Shown here: positions 25,574 through 37,099 of the stretch, in pieces
Numbering within the stretch: the first letter of the stretch is position 1
Layout: every line of letters begins with the position of its first letter
DNA from: Fimbriimonadales bacterium
Lineage (GTDB): Bacteria > Armatimonadota > Fimbriimonadia > Fimbriimonadales > GBS-DC
Length of the DNA stretch: 64,000 nt
Assembly (NCBI GenBank): GCA_026003075.1
Contig: BPGO01000002.1
Location: 1 to 64,000 of the forward strand
Direction of reading: 5' to 3'
The notes under the pieces: generated by a model
The model's input: the letters and a program-made list of their open reading frames with translations, nothing else
Databases searched by the model: none
Told to the model about the DNA's origin: nothing
Position numbers and translations under genes: made by a program

Positions 25574-27892
25574 CTATCCCACAAACAGCCGCGACTTGCT
25601 TAGCTCCATCTGCATCGTCACGAGTCGATGGTACACACCCTCGCGTTCCATCAGCTCATCGTGGGTACCTACCTCCACGATGCGCCCGCGCTCCAGCACA
25701 ACAATTCGGTCGGCGTTACGCAAAGTGGACAATCGGTGCGCAATCGCGATGGTCGTGCGGTTCTGCACCAGCCGCTCTAACGCCTCCTGAATCAGTCGCT
25801 CGGTTTCGGTGTCCACCGAAGCGGTCGCCTCGTCCAGAATCAGGATCTGTGGATTGCGCAGGATGGCGCGTGCGATGGCGACGCGCTGACGCTCACCGCC
25901 CGAGAGCCGATGCCCCCGCTCGCCCACCCAAGTATCGTAGCCGTCGGGGAAGCGCATAATAAAATCGTGCGCGTTCGCAGCTTTCGCGGCTTCGATAATC
26001 TCCTCCAGGGTCGCCTCCGGGCGCGCATACGCGATATTCTCGCGTATCGTACCCGGAAACAGGAAGTTGTCCTGCAACACCACGCCGATATGCCGACGCA
26101 GGTCTTGCATTCGTATCTCGCGCAAGTCCTTCCCGTCCAGCAGAATCCGCCCGCGCGTGGGGTCATAGAAGCGACACATCAGGTTAATCAGCGTCGTCTT
26201 ACCAGAGCCTGACGGGCCCACCAGCCCAATCATCTCGCCCGGACGGATGTGCAAGTTGATATCGTGCAGCACCGGATGATGCTTCTCATAGCCGAACGAG
26301 ACATTTTCCAGTACAATCTCGCCCTTGACTTCGGTAAGCGGCTGGGCATCGGGTGCGTCGCGGACTTCAGGTTCCGTGTCCAAAATCTCAAACACGCGCT
26401 CGGCAGCGGTCACGGTACGCGACGCCCAGTCCATAATGTTCGTGATGATGCTCAGCGGTCCAAACAGCATGCCGATATACGACAGGAACGCAACCAGCTT
26501 TCCGAGTTCGAAATTGCCCTCCAGCACGCCCCGTCCACCGACATACCAAATCACAAACGAACTGGACATCACCAAAAACGAAATCAGCGGGAACACACTG
26601 GCGTTGATTTTGCCCGCGACCATGCCTGTCTCTGCGATTTCGAAGTTGCGCTTGTCAAAATTCTGGATCTCGCGTTGCTCTTGGGTGAACGCCTTCACCT
26701 CACGGATTCCCGACAGGGTGCCGCCCAAGTGCGCCGTGAGGCGCGACCAGCGATGCCAGTGCCGACGCCAGACCCGAATGACCCTGCGCCACGCATAACG
26801 CGAGAGCCACACAATAAACGGCGCCGGGATCAGCACCAGCAGGCTCAACTTCCAGTCCATCAGCACCATCACCGTCGCGATGCCGATAATCATCAGCAAG
26901 TTCAAGGCAATCGTAGGCGCACTGTTCACCACGAAATCGTACAGCGCATCCGTGTCGCGCGTCACACGGCTCATAATCGAACCGGTCTGCCGCTTGTCGA
27001 AGTAGCTCAGGGAGAGCCACTGCAGGTGCTGATAGAGCTTCGAGCGCAACATAAACGAGATTTGACTGCCCAGCCAGGCGTTCAGCCTGCCACGCAGGAT
27101 GTTCACGCCCGTCCCCAGCAGTCGGATACCGATGAGCCCACCCAACAGCCACAAAAACAGATGCGCGTTTTTGCGTGGGACAAGCACCTCGTCGATCAGT
27201 ACCTTCGTCAGGTAGGGCGGGGTCAGCTCGACGGCTGCCGTGATAATCGCCAGCAGCGTGGAAACCCACATATATTTCCAGTAGGGGCGTACCAACCCCA
27301 TTAGGCGTACCAGCACCTGCTTCTGCGAGCGGCACGCAGGACACGAAACGCTGTCTTCGGGGATCGGACGACCGCACTTTTCACACACCAGTTGCTTATG
27401 TTCAAACGGCGGTGGCTCCTCGTTTTGGAGGATCGCCTCAATGCGCATCCGTGCTTGCCCGAACAGGTACGCCAGCGCGCTGCTATAGCGTATCAGCTCC
27501 AGCATGCGCCCATCCTTGAGTTTGACTTCCAGCGCCGATGCACCAACCAGCTGCGTCGTGCGCACCTGCTCCACCTCGCTCATCGGCACAGCGAGGTGAA
27601 TTGACACATGCGGCGCGGTTCCGTTCATGGGGGCGGCGCCGTTGGTGTACACGCCGTTCTGGCTGTTATTTTTTCGCAGCCATGGCAGGCGCGCGCTGGT
27701 GCTGGTCTCAACGGGCGTATGGTCTACTCGGAGGGTCAGCAGGGTGTCGTTCGCCAGAACGAGCCAGCTTTCACCGAATCGCCCCTCTGGCGACAGGTCG
27801 GACGCTAAGGCGAACTCAAGGTTCGCGTTGCCCATCCTTTGCTCGACGGCGGCACGCACAAAATCGGGCAGCCGTCGTTGCGGCGTGTCCAT
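25574..27892 (-). CDS. ABC exporter with N-terminal PH-like region and zinc ribbon
   Basis: 772 residues. Residues 1-155 form an unusual beta-rich region resembling a PH-like domain. A zinc ribbon follows (Cys170, Cys173, Cys184, Cys187; CEKCGRP and CPAC). Then comes the six-helix exporter domain (about 190-510) and the ATPase domain with GPSGSGKTT (Walker A), LSGGERQR (signature) and ILILDEATASVD (Walker B). A half-transporter of the MsbA/multidrug type that should act as a homodimer. The extra N-terminus should be cytoplasmic and may be regulatory. TATAAT lies 8 nt before the ATG; no Shine-Dalgarno site. Confidence 0.88.
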   Translation of the reverse strand: MDTPQRRLPDFVRAAVEQRMGNANLEFALASDLSPEGRFGESWLVLANDTLLTLRVDHTPVETSTSARLPWLRKNNSQNGVYTNGAAPMNGTAPHVSIHLAVPMSEVEQVRTTQLVGASALEVKLKDGRMLELIRYSSALAYLFGQARMRIEAILQNEEPPPFEHKQLVCEKCGRPIPEDSVSCPACRSQKQVLVRLMGLVRPYWKYMWVSTLLAIITAAVELTPPYLTKVLIDEVLVPRKNAHLFLWLLGGLIGIRLLGTGVNILRGRLNAWLGSQISFMLRSKLYQHLQWLSLSYFDKRQTGSIMSRVTRDTDALYDFVVNSAPTIALNLLMIIGIATVMVLMDWKLSLLVLIPAPFIVWLSRYAWRRVIRVWRRHWHRWSRLTAHLGGTLSGIREVKAFTQEQREIQNFDKRNFEIAETGMVAGKINASVFPLISFLVMSSSFVIWYVGGRGVLEGNFELGKLVAFLSYIGMLFGPLSIITNIMDWASRTVTAAERVFEILDTEPEVRDAPDAQPLTEVKGEIVLENVSFGYEKHHPVLHDINLHIRPGEMIGLVGPSGSGKTTLINLMCRFYDPTRGRILLDGKDLREIRMQDLRRHIGVVLQDNFLFPGTIRENIAYARPEATLEEIIEAAKAANAHDFIMRFPDGYDTWVGERGHRLSGGERQRVAIARAILRNPQILILDEATASVDTETERLIQEALERLVQNRTTIAIAHRLSTLRNADRIVVLERGRIVEVGTHDELMEREGVYHRLVTMQMELSKSRLFVG

Positions 27893-27900
27893 ACTGCCTT

Positions 27901-27906
27901 ATTATA
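27901..27906 (-). promoter_or_regulatory. -10 element of the ABC exporter gene
   Basis: TATAAT on the minus strand, 8 nt before the start codon, with no ribosome site between. Consistent with a leaderless message. Confidence 0.55.
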
Positions 27907-27942
27907 CCTGAATTGAATTAGGCGCGGTTCAGCAACACAAGG

Positions 27943-28761
27943 CTAACGCTCTAACGGCTCTTTCTTCACCAGCAGCCCGCGTTTGTACAGCTCCCACACA
28001 CGGAACACAGAGTTCTTGTGCGGTCGGATTTTGCAGTGTTCGTCCTCGTTGCGCTTCTCGTCGCAATAGCCCAACGGCACACACTTGGGCACTAACAGTT
28101 TGCCGAAATAGGGGTCGGCTGCCATCATCTCTTTACGGATGAGCTTGAACAGTTGGCGAATCTCCCACTGGGCAAGCGTACACAGGCGCAGCCCCGCCAT
28201 GTGCATCAGTTGGCGGAGGTTCACTGTCATAATCAGGTTCGTCGTGACGGCGTTCGGGAAGATAAAGCGCGCATCCTCTGCAGGGATGCCCTGCTCCAGA
28301 AAGCGATGATAGATCTCCTCGCTCACATCGCGGAAGCGTTCGAACTCCTGCAGCGCGTTGGGGTTCGCCTCGATACTCGGCGGCGTGACATACTGCGGTT
28401 CCTTGTATTTCACATACCGCTGGCTCTGCTGGTCAAACGCCACCCCGATTCGGTGGCGCACCAGTTGGTGGCTCAACGCGCGGCTGACGCCCGAAATCGC
28501 GAAGGTGAAACTGATATGCTCTATGGTGCTGTGGTGCCCCGACTCCACCACATGCTCAATCAGTTTCATCACGCGCTCGGGGGGCGTTTTGTCCGAGACA
28601 AACTCGTCCCAAATTTGCTGGGGCGTCTTTTCGCTGTAGCAGGTGCGCGCCGCCAAATAAATCAGCCCCTTGTAGTACCGCCGAATGACCTCCGCCTCGG
28701 GGAATACTAACGACACCTCCATCACACCGCGTTTCGCCATGATGCATAGGCGATTCGGCAT
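27943..28761 (-). CDS. thyX: Flavin-dependent thymidylate synthase ThyX
   Basis: The core carries the ThyX signature in its long form, RHRIGVAFDQQSQRY, with upstream GHHSTIEHISFTF and the C-terminal LRQLMHMAGLRLC and AQWEIRQLF. The enzyme methylates dUMP to dTMP using FAD, NADPH and methylene-THF. The start is uncertain. ATG at 28761 has AGGAG 11 nt upstream and gives 272 residues; ATG at 28722 (MEVSLVF) gives 259 and fits the family N-terminus. I list the former for its ribosome site. Confidence 0.92.
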   Translation of the reverse strand: MPNRLCIMAKRGVMEVSLVFPEAEVIRRYYKGLIYLAARTCYSEKTPQQIWDEFVSDKTPPERVMKLIEHVVESGHHSTIEHISFTFAISGVSRALSHQLVRHRIGVAFDQQSQRYVKYKEPQYVTPPSIEANPNALQEFERFRDVSEEIYHRFLEQGIPAEDARFIFPNAVTTNLIMTVNLRQLMHMAGLRLCTLAQWEIRQLFKLIRKEMMAADPYFGKLLVPKCVPLGYCDEKRNEDEHCKIRPHKNSVFRVWELYKRGLLVKKEPLER

Positions 28762-28996
28762 CGCAAGCCACTCTCCTGCCCCCAATCTGTATAATTAGCA
28801 ACATACCGAAGACACAGCAAAGAGCATCGCGCGGTACAGGTCGTAGAGGGAGACAATTACCCACAGTCTCGGCGACACCAGTGTTTGGGGGTGTGAAGGG
28901 GGCGTGTGGCGTTCGCGTAGGATGCGCTTCCGTGTTTAAACCCGCAGCCCTCGGCATGGGAGACGGATGCGCTACCCAGAGATACCTCTACAACGC

Positions 28997-30175
28997 TTAT
29001 ACCTGAGAGGCGCTGTTTTCAAGTCTTGGATGCTTTGCGTGGCATTGCAAGACCGCGCTGAGGACGCGACATGTGAGAATCTGCGCATCGGCGAGTGCAA
29101 TATCCTCAGGCACGCGCTGCCCGTTGGTGAAGTACGCCAACGGTTGCTCCGAGCGCAAGGCGAGATTAACACAGTTGCCCAGTCGCGCCGCCTCGTCCAG
29201 CTTCGTGAGGATTATCGCGTCGGGTTCGAAAATCGCGAAGCGTTGCGCGGCGTCCAGCAAGGTGGCTGTATCGGCGGTGGCGCTGAGAGTCAGGTAGACG
29301 ATCCCTTTGACAGGCAGCAACGCTTGACGCATCTCTTGTAAATGCGCTTCGTCGCGTTGCCCACGCCCTATGGTATCTACCAAGACGAGGTCATAATCGC
29401 GGAACAGTTCCAGCCCTTCCTGTACCTCCTCGGCGGTTGTGGCGATGTGCAGGGGCAGTTGCATCAGCTCGGCGTAGGTGCGCAGTTGCTGAATCGCGCC
29501 GATGCGGTAGGTGTCCAGCGAGAGCAGGGCGACTTTACGGTTGTAGTCCAGCGCGTGGATAGCGGCGAGCTTGGCGATGGTAGTGGTTTTGCCGACGCCT
29601 GTGGGACCGACCAGCACCGCAACTTGGCGATGGCGGCTTTCACGGGGCAGCGCGCCGCCAATCGGAATACGCGCCATCAGCGTCCGCTTGAGGGCGTCCA
29701 CTGCAGCATTCTGCGGGATACGGGGCACACGGCGCAAGAGTTCCTGCGCAATCTCTGGCTCTACGCCCGCTTCCAGCAGGGGGCGCAGTAGCGGATGCTC
29801 GTCCACCGCCGCCGCAATCCGGGGCATTTCGAGCGCATGGGCATCGGCGTCGGCGGGTGGCGTGCCATGTGTGAAGTAGGCGTGTAGGGTTTGCACCAGG
29901 GCGCGGATCTCTTGCATTTCGCGCTCTAACTTGCGCAGGCGCGTCTGGGTGGGGTCGTACTCGTCGATGCCTTTCGGTTCCACTTTAGACGCAGGGTTCG
30001 ACTCAGGTTCCCCACCCTTGACGCCGACCACAATCTCCACCATCGGCTTTTTGCTGAACAGTTTCCCTTTCTGCACCGTGCGTTCGCTGAGGATTACCGC
30101 GTCGGCGCCATGCTCTTCGCGTATCTTCAGCAGCGCTTCCAGTTTCGTCGGCGCGAGGTAAGTCTTCGTTTGCAT
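28997..30175 (-). CDS. flhF: SRP-family GTPase FlhF
   Basis: 392 residues. The N-terminal B domain starts MQTKTYLAPTKLEALLKI, a linker follows, then the NG GTPase: [16 protein letters not shown] (G1), LDTYRIGAIQQLR, DTIGRG (G3) and TKLDEAA (G4). In flagellated bacteria FlhF places or licenses the flagellum with FlhG. No flagellar gene or flhG is in the window; genes upstream are larB and SRPBCC proteins. Its role here is open. Ribosome site AAGGGGAT. Confidence 0.88.
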   Translation of the reverse strand: MQTKTYLAPTKLEALLKIREEHGADAVILSERTVQKGKLFSKKPMVEIVVGVKGGEPESNPASKVEPKGIDEYDPTQTRLRKLEREMQEIRALVQTLHAYFTHGTPPADADAHALEMPRIAAAVDEHPLLRPLLEAGVEPEIAQELLRRVPRIPQNAAVDALKRTLMARIPIGGALPRESRHRQVAVLVGPTGVGKTTTIAKLAAIHALDYNRKVALLSLDTYRIGAIQQLRTYAELMQLPLHIATTAEEVQEGLELFRDYDLVLVDTIGRGQRDEAHLQEMRQALLPVKGIVYLTLSATADTATLLDAAQRFAIFEPDAIILTKLDEAARLGNCVNLALRSEQPLAYFTNGQRVPEDIALADAQILTCRVLSAVLQCHAKHPRLENSASQV

Positions 30176-30224
30176 AGCCTATCCCCTTAAGATTATCGGG
30201 AGAGGAGGGCGTTCTTTTTAGGGT

Positions 30225-30974
30225 TTATTGAGCCGCGTGGAGTATCAGCCCGAGGCAATAGCCTGCGCCGAAGCCGTTGTCGATGTTGACCACGACCACG
30301 CCGGGCGCGCAGGCGTTGAGCATAGTCAAGAGGGGCGCCAGCCCCCTGAAGTGGGCGCCATAGCCGACGCTGGTCGGCACCGCAATCACGGGGCAGGGCA
30401 CGAGACCGCCCACCACGCTGGGCAGTGCGCCTTCCATCCCTGCAACAACCACAACCCCACGCGCTCCCTGAAGCAGCGGCAGGTGTTCCAGCAAACGGTG
30501 GATACCCGCCACGCCGACATCGTAGAGGGTTTCGACCCGCGCTCCGATCATCCGCGCGGTGAGAGCAGCTTCTTCTGCGACGGGGATGTCGGCGGTGCCT
30601 GCTGCGCAGATCACGCCATACGGGGATTCGGGGGCAGGAGGCGGTTCGCCGAGGGTAATCGCCCGCGCCAAGGGGTGATAGACGGCGTCGGGGAGGCGCG
30701 CCTGTACGGCGTGCGCATGCGCCTCGGAGGCACGCGTTGCCAGCACCCGCCCGCGCTCAGCTAAATGCGCCACAATCTCCGCGACCTGCTCGGGGGTCTT
30801 GCCCTGACAGAACACCACTTCGGGAAAGCCCTTGCGCAGCGCGCGATGGTGGTCAATCCGTGCAAATTCCAAGTTTTGGAAGGGTAGGTCGCGCAGACGC
30901 CCCAGAGCCTCTTCGACGGAGACGGTCCCTTGCGCTACCTCGTTGAGGAGCGTCCGCAGTCGGTCAACTTCCAC
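30225..30974 (-). CDS. larB: Nickel-pincer cofactor biosynthesis protein LarB
   Basis: 249 residues. The family core is in the C-terminal half, related to PurE: GTADIPVAEEAALTA, VVVAGMEGALPSVVGGL and VPTSVGYG. LarB carboxylates and hydrolyses nicotinic acid adenine dinucleotide in making the nickel-pincer cofactor of lactate racemase and relatives. LarC and LarE are not in the window. Its start overlaps the SRPBCC gene by 11 nt. Confidence 0.9.
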   Translation of the reverse strand: MEVDRLRTLLNEVAQGTVSVEEALGRLRDLPFQNLEFARIDHHRALRKGFPEVVFCQGKTPEQVAEIVAHLAERGRVLATRASEAHAHAVQARLPDAVYHPLARAITLGEPPPAPESPYGVICAAGTADIPVAEEAALTARMIGARVETLYDVGVAGIHRLLEHLPLLQGARGVVVVAGMEGALPSVVGGLVPCPVIAVPTSVGYGAHFRGLAPLLTMLNACAPGVVVVNIDNGFGAGYCLGLILHAAQ

Positions 30975-31425
30975 GCGCCTTCGCCTCCGCCTGTGCCTTC
31001 ACGCCTTCCAGAATCCCTTTCAAGTTCTGCGTGACGAGGTGATGCACCACCTTTTGCACAATCGCACCCAGCAGTGGCACACGCAGTTCATAGTCCAGCG
31101 TGCTGCGGAACAGCGTCCCCTCCGCGTGCGGCAGGAACTCCCACAGCCCTTCCATCTGATCATAGTCGCCCTTCACCTGTCGGAAGCGACAAGTGTGGTT
31201 CACATCGTCCCAGATGTCCTCTTCCGTCCACTTCACCTGCAGTTTGAGCTGCGAGGCATAGGCGACCCATTCGGTGAGGGTGCGGCTGCCGTCCGCGCTT
31301 TTTTCGAGGATTTTGACGGATTTCACATCGGGCATAAACTCTGGGAACGCTTCCACATCGCGCGCAATCGCGTACACGGTCTCCAGCGGGGCGTGGATGA
31401 CCGTTTCGAGTTCCACTCGCGCCAT
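30964..31425 (-). CDS. SRPBCC (polyketide cyclase/COQ10-like) protein
   Basis: 153 residues, START/SRPBCC fold: VELETVIHAPLETVYAIARD at the N-terminus, EAFPEFMPDVKSV, and a C-terminal helix that lids a hydrophobic cavity. Such proteins bind lipids, quinones or polyketides. It follows a paralogue by 2 nt and overlaps larB, so the three are probably cotranscribed. Ligand unknown. Confidence 0.8.
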   Translation of the reverse strand: MARVELETVIHAPLETVYAIARDVEAFPEFMPDVKSVKILEKSADGSRTLTEWVAYASQLKLQVKWTEEDIWDDVNHTCRFRQVKGDYDQMEGLWEFLPHAEGTLFRSTLDYELRVPLLGAIVQKVVHHLVTQNLKGILEGVKAQAEAKARGS

Positions 31426-31427
31426 GT

Positions 31428-31859
31428 TCAGCCCTCCGCGCGTTGCTTGAATCCGTTGAGCCAGTCTTGGATGATTGTGTTTACGGCGTTTTGCGCCAGC
31501 GCGGCGAACATGGGGGGTACATTCGCCTCATAGTCCAATATCGCGGCGAGTTTGCTGCCCGCGCCTTCTGGCTCCACGCGCCATTCGCCGTTCAACTTCA
31601 CCAGCGAGTCGCCCTCGGGCTGCATCGTCACGCGGCGGTTGGCAGCGTCAATAGCGTGGCGCGATTTCCAGCGCACGGGCATCCCCACACCGGGCGCAAT
31701 CACCTCCCACTCCACCAGCACGCTGTTCTCGGTGCGCTCCAGCACCTGCACGCTGCGTGCATGGGGCAAGAACTGGGCAAACGATTCCGCCTGCTGTAAC
31801 ACCTCAAACAGTTTCTCGGCAGGCGCATTCACACTCACGGATTTCTCGATTTTGGGCAT
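31428..31859 (-). CDS. SRPBCC family protein, paralogue of its neighbour
   Basis: 143 residues from ATG with GGAGGAG 7 nt upstream (the open frame extends further, but without a site). Same fold as the next gene: VSVNAPAEKLFEVLQQAESF, FLPHARSVQVL, then a long C-terminal helix. First gene of the small larB operon; TATACT lies about 28 nt upstream. Likely binds a hydrophobic ligand. Confidence 0.78.
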   Translation of the reverse strand: MPKIEKSVSVNAPAEKLFEVLQQAESFAQFLPHARSVQVLERTENSVLVEWEVIAPGVGMPVRWKSRHAIDAANRRVTMQPEGDSLVKLNGEWRVEPEGAGSKLAAILDYEANVPPMFAALAQNAVNTIIQDWLNGFKQRAEG

Positions 31860-31909
31860 ACGGTTCTCCTCCGACCTGTAAGTATACCGTTTCGAGCCGT
31901 CATGCGACC

Positions 31910-33067
31910 TCACGCACGGAGGGCTTCTCCTGTGGTGGGATCGAACAGATGCAGATACTCTAAATGCAGGCGTATCGGCAGGGTGTCGCCCTCGTTCGCC
32001 TTCACGCGCGCGCTCAACTGAGCGATGAGGGTTGCGCCATCGATGATGAGGTGGATATCGTTGCGGTCGCCGTGGGGTTCGATCACATCCACAACGCCGG
32101 GCACTGGCTCGGACAGAACCGCGTCGGGGGGCGCGGTGCGGTCGGTGTAAATGTCTTGAGGGCGGATTCCCATCAGTATTGTTTGTCCTACCCGTGCTTT
32201 GAGCAGTTGCGCCTGAGCCTCCAACACCGGTAGTGCCGTAGCGCCGATTTTTAACGCCGGGCTGCCCCCTTGCTCCACGACCTGCGCGTTGAGCAGGTTC
32301 ATCGGGGGCGTTCCGATAAAGGTCGCGACGAAGGTGTTCGCAGGCTGGAAGTAGACCGCTTCGGGGGTACCGACCTGCTGGAGCACGCCCTCCTTCATGA
32401 CTGCGATGCGTGTGCCCAGCGTCATCGCCTCTTTCTGGTCGTGAGTTACATAGATTGTGGTCACGCCGAGCTGTTCCTGCAGTTTTTTGAGTTCGGCGCG
32501 GGTCTGGTCGCGCAGTTTCGCGTCGAGGTTCGAAAGCGGCTCATCCATCAGGAACACTTTCGGTTGCCGTACGATGGCGCGGGCAAGGGCGACGCGCTGC
32601 CGTTGTCCACCCGATAGCTCCTTCGGCAGGCGGTGGAGCAGCCCCTCAATCTCCAGCATCTGTGCGACTTGGCGCACGCGCTCGTCGATGCGTTTTTTGA
32701 TGGCGCGCGCCTCGCCCCAGTGCGTGAGCTGCCACAGGACGCCTCCCAGCTCGCGCAAGCGCAGTCCGAACGCGATGTTGTCGTAGACGCGCATATGGGG
32801 GTACAGCGCGTAGTTTTGGAACACCATCGCGATATCGCGGTCGCGGGGTGAGACCTCGTTGACGCAGCGATCGCCGATGTAAATCGCGCCCTCAGTGGGG
32901 TCTTCCAGCCCCGCCAGCATCCGCAGCGCAGTCGTTTTACCACAACCCGACGGGCCAACAAGCACCATAAACTCGCCCGGCTGGATATGGAGTGTCAGTC
33001 GGTTCACTGCCACAACGGAACCGAACCGTTTGGTCACCTTTTCGAATCGCACGCTTTCGGCTTTCAT
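31910..33067 (-). CDS. ABC transporter ATPase, MalK/UgpC type
   Basis: 385 residues: Walker A GPSGCGKTT, Q-loop MVFQNYALYPHM, signature LSGGQRQRVALARA, Walker B VFLMDEPLSNLD, H-loop VTHDQ, then a C-terminal OB/TOBE region typical of sugar-importer ATPases. A short insert (about residues 105-120, GGVLWQLTHWGEA) sits after the Q-loop. No permease or binding protein is adjacent, so it may serve several importers, as MsmK does. Overlaps the MBL gene (ATGA). Confidence 0.88.
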   Translation of the reverse strand: MKAESVRFEKVTKRFGSVVAVNRLTLHIQPGEFMVLVGPSGCGKTTALRMLAGLEDPTEGAIYIGDRCVNEVSPRDRDIAMVFQNYALYPHMRVYDNIAFGLRLRELGGVLWQLTHWGEARAIKKRIDERVRQVAQMLEIEGLLHRLPKELSGGQRQRVALARAIVRQPKVFLMDEPLSNLDAKLRDQTRAELKKLQEQLGVTTIYVTHDQKEAMTLGTRIAVMKEGVLQQVGTPEAVYFQPANTFVATFIGTPPMNLLNAQVVEQGGSPALKIGATALPVLEAQAQLLKARVGQTILMGIRPQDIYTDRTAPPDAVLSEPVPGVVDVIEPHGDRNDIHLIIDGATLIAQLSARVKANEGDTLPIRLHLEYLHLFDPTTGEALRA

Positions 33068-33972
33068 GACAGTCCCAGTTTCTTGCGCCAGTAGCGGGCA
33101 TAGCCCAGCGCGATGAGTTCGTAGCCTGCACCGAGGTCATAACTGCTTGGGTCTGCTCCCTGTTGATGCATTTCCTCGTTGCCATAGTCGCGCAGGCGTT
33201 GTATCAGTTCGCTGTCGGAGACACCCTGTTGAATCAGGTCGCGTGTGAAGGCAGCCCAGTTCAGCAGGCGTGATTCCAACTCATCGAGGTGGCGTTCCAC
33301 ATCGCTGAATATACCGAAGTGGGTCAGCGCGAGTTGCTGTACGGGGAGGGTACGCAGTTTGGCGAGGCTCGCCTGCCACGCTTCGATGTCCAGTTCGGGG
33401 GGTGGGGTTGGTGGGCGCACATAGGTTGTGCCTGGCATGCGCACGCCCGCCACATCACCCGCGAACAGTATGCCCGTCGCCTCATCCAAGTAAGCGTGAT
33501 GATGAAGCGCATGTCCGGGCGTGTCTATCGCTCGCAACGCACGCCCTGCCACTTCGATTCGCTCCCCGTCGCGCACGACGCGAAGCCGTTCCTGCGGCAC
33601 AGGAACCACCTCGCCCCACAGCCGTTCCATCATCTCGCCGTACAAGCGCGACGCGCTGCTAATCAGGCGGCTGGGGTCAACCATGTGCGGCGCGCCAATT
33701 GGATGCACATACGCCGTTGCATTCGGCAGGCGTTGTAGGAGCCAGCCCAACGCGCCCGCATGGTCTAAATGGATATGGGTCACGATGAGATGGCGCACCC
33801 GCTCCCGCGCAACACCACGCGCTTGCAACTCACGCAGCAGCGTCTCTGCCGTGCTGGTCGGCCCCACTTCCACGAGTGCGGCATCGGCGCCATCGTCCAG
33901 CAGATACGCCGCAATCGCCAGCGGATACCCTAAAAACTGCAGGTCAATCAACTCCGTCCGCAAGGTGGACAT
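33064..33972 (-). CDS. MBL-fold metallo-hydrolase
   Basis: 302 residues from ATG at 33972. Metal ligands are visible in THIHLDHAG (HxHxDH), then DTPGHALHHH and LFAGDVAG, and a later conserved His in LTHFG. This is the glyoxalase II-like branch, which includes thioesterases and lactonases. A C-terminal helical tail of about 80 residues follows. Coupled to the ABC ATPase gene; substrate unknown. Confidence 0.85.
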   Translation of the reverse strand: MSTLRTELIDLQFLGYPLAIAAYLLDDGADAALVEVGPTSTAETLLRELQARGVARERVRHLIVTHIHLDHAGALGWLLQRLPNATAYVHPIGAPHMVDPSRLISSASRLYGEMMERLWGEVVPVPQERLRVVRDGERIEVAGRALRAIDTPGHALHHHAYLDEATGILFAGDVAGVRMPGTTYVRPPTPPPELDIEAWQASLAKLRTLPVQQLALTHFGIFSDVERHLDELESRLLNWAAFTRDLIQQGVSDSELIQRLRDYGNEEMHQQGADPSSYDLGAGYELIALGYARYWRKKLGLS

Positions 33973-34926
33973 TCCGGGCAAGAGATTCTGAAAACTCGCT
34001 GAATTTCCTACTGGGGTGGGGTATATTGAAGGGGGAAAGCGGAACATAAGGTTTTCCGCTCCCGTCTTATTGTTGGTGCTTGTGGTTTCGCCCCCACAAG
34101 TGGAACGATTCGAGAGGAGGAGTATGATGCGGCTGATTATTTGCGTCTGTTTGACGCTCTGGACTGCAGGCTTTGTCCTGGCGGCGGAGTCGATCGCTGT
34201 TGTGCCGCGTAATAGCTATCTGATACGCCCGGTAGCCAGCGCGCGTGATTTGGCGAATCAAATCCGCACGGAACCAATCGTCGCCCAGCGCTATGCACGA
34301 CACTTTAAGCGGAGTGCATGGGAATTCGCGGAGTATGTGGAGAAGAACTTACGCTTGACCCGATTGGAGAAAGCACAGGCGTTCAATGTCTACTACTCGC
34401 CTCCAGATGACCGCTTGATGGTGGTGCGTCGTACCCTACCGAAGGGAACGCCCGTATTTGTCGAGAAGAAGACCGGTAAGCCGGTGTTGAAAGCCAACTG
34501 CGGCAATCCGCTTACACCCGCGGTGTCTCTTCCAACTTCGCAGGCGCAAGCACCTATCGAAGTCGCCTCAATCGCTATACCGCAACCTGTCGTCGCAGAG
34601 ATGATAGATGCCCCTCAAACACCCACGATCGAACTCGTGGAGGCGGCGGAAGCGCCCATTGAAGAAGTGGTTGCCGCCGATGTGCTGCCGACCGAGACGC
34701 TGGTAGAGACACTACCGGAAGCAGCCCCTGAACCCGAAGCACCGCCTGCAATTGCGACGCCAACCGCTTCGCCAATAGACCAGACCCCGATCGTCAAAGG
34801 CAGCCGATTCAACTGGTTGCCACTCTTGCCTCTCATTGCGCTAATTGCACCTCGTGGTGGGGATGACTCGGAGCCGATTCCAGAGCCGACCAGCCTACTG
34901 GTTTTGGGCGCGGGAGTAGGGCTGCT

Positions 34927-37062
<2,136 letters not shown>

Positions 37063-37063
37063 G

Positions 37064-37097
37064 GGTTCTCGCCCGTGAGCAAGCACGGGCGAGAACC
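37064..37097. terminator. Bidirectional hairpin between metY and ccmF
   Basis: GGTTCTCGCCCGTG (37064-37077) and CACGGGCGAGAACC (37084-37097) form a perfect 14-bp stem with a 6-nt loop. It begins next to the metY stop and ends 2 nt before the ccmF stop. There is no long T-run. Confidence 0.85.
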
Positions 37098-37099
37098 GT

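Noticed and set aside
26249-27304. 351-residue plus-strand frame inside the ABC exporter
   Set aside because: Antisense shadow: His/Arg/Gln-rich, no motifs, while the minus strand has full ABC signatures.
28786-28996. Possible gene between flhF and thyX
   Set aside because: No open frame with start site or likeness; I see only spacer of about 210 bp.
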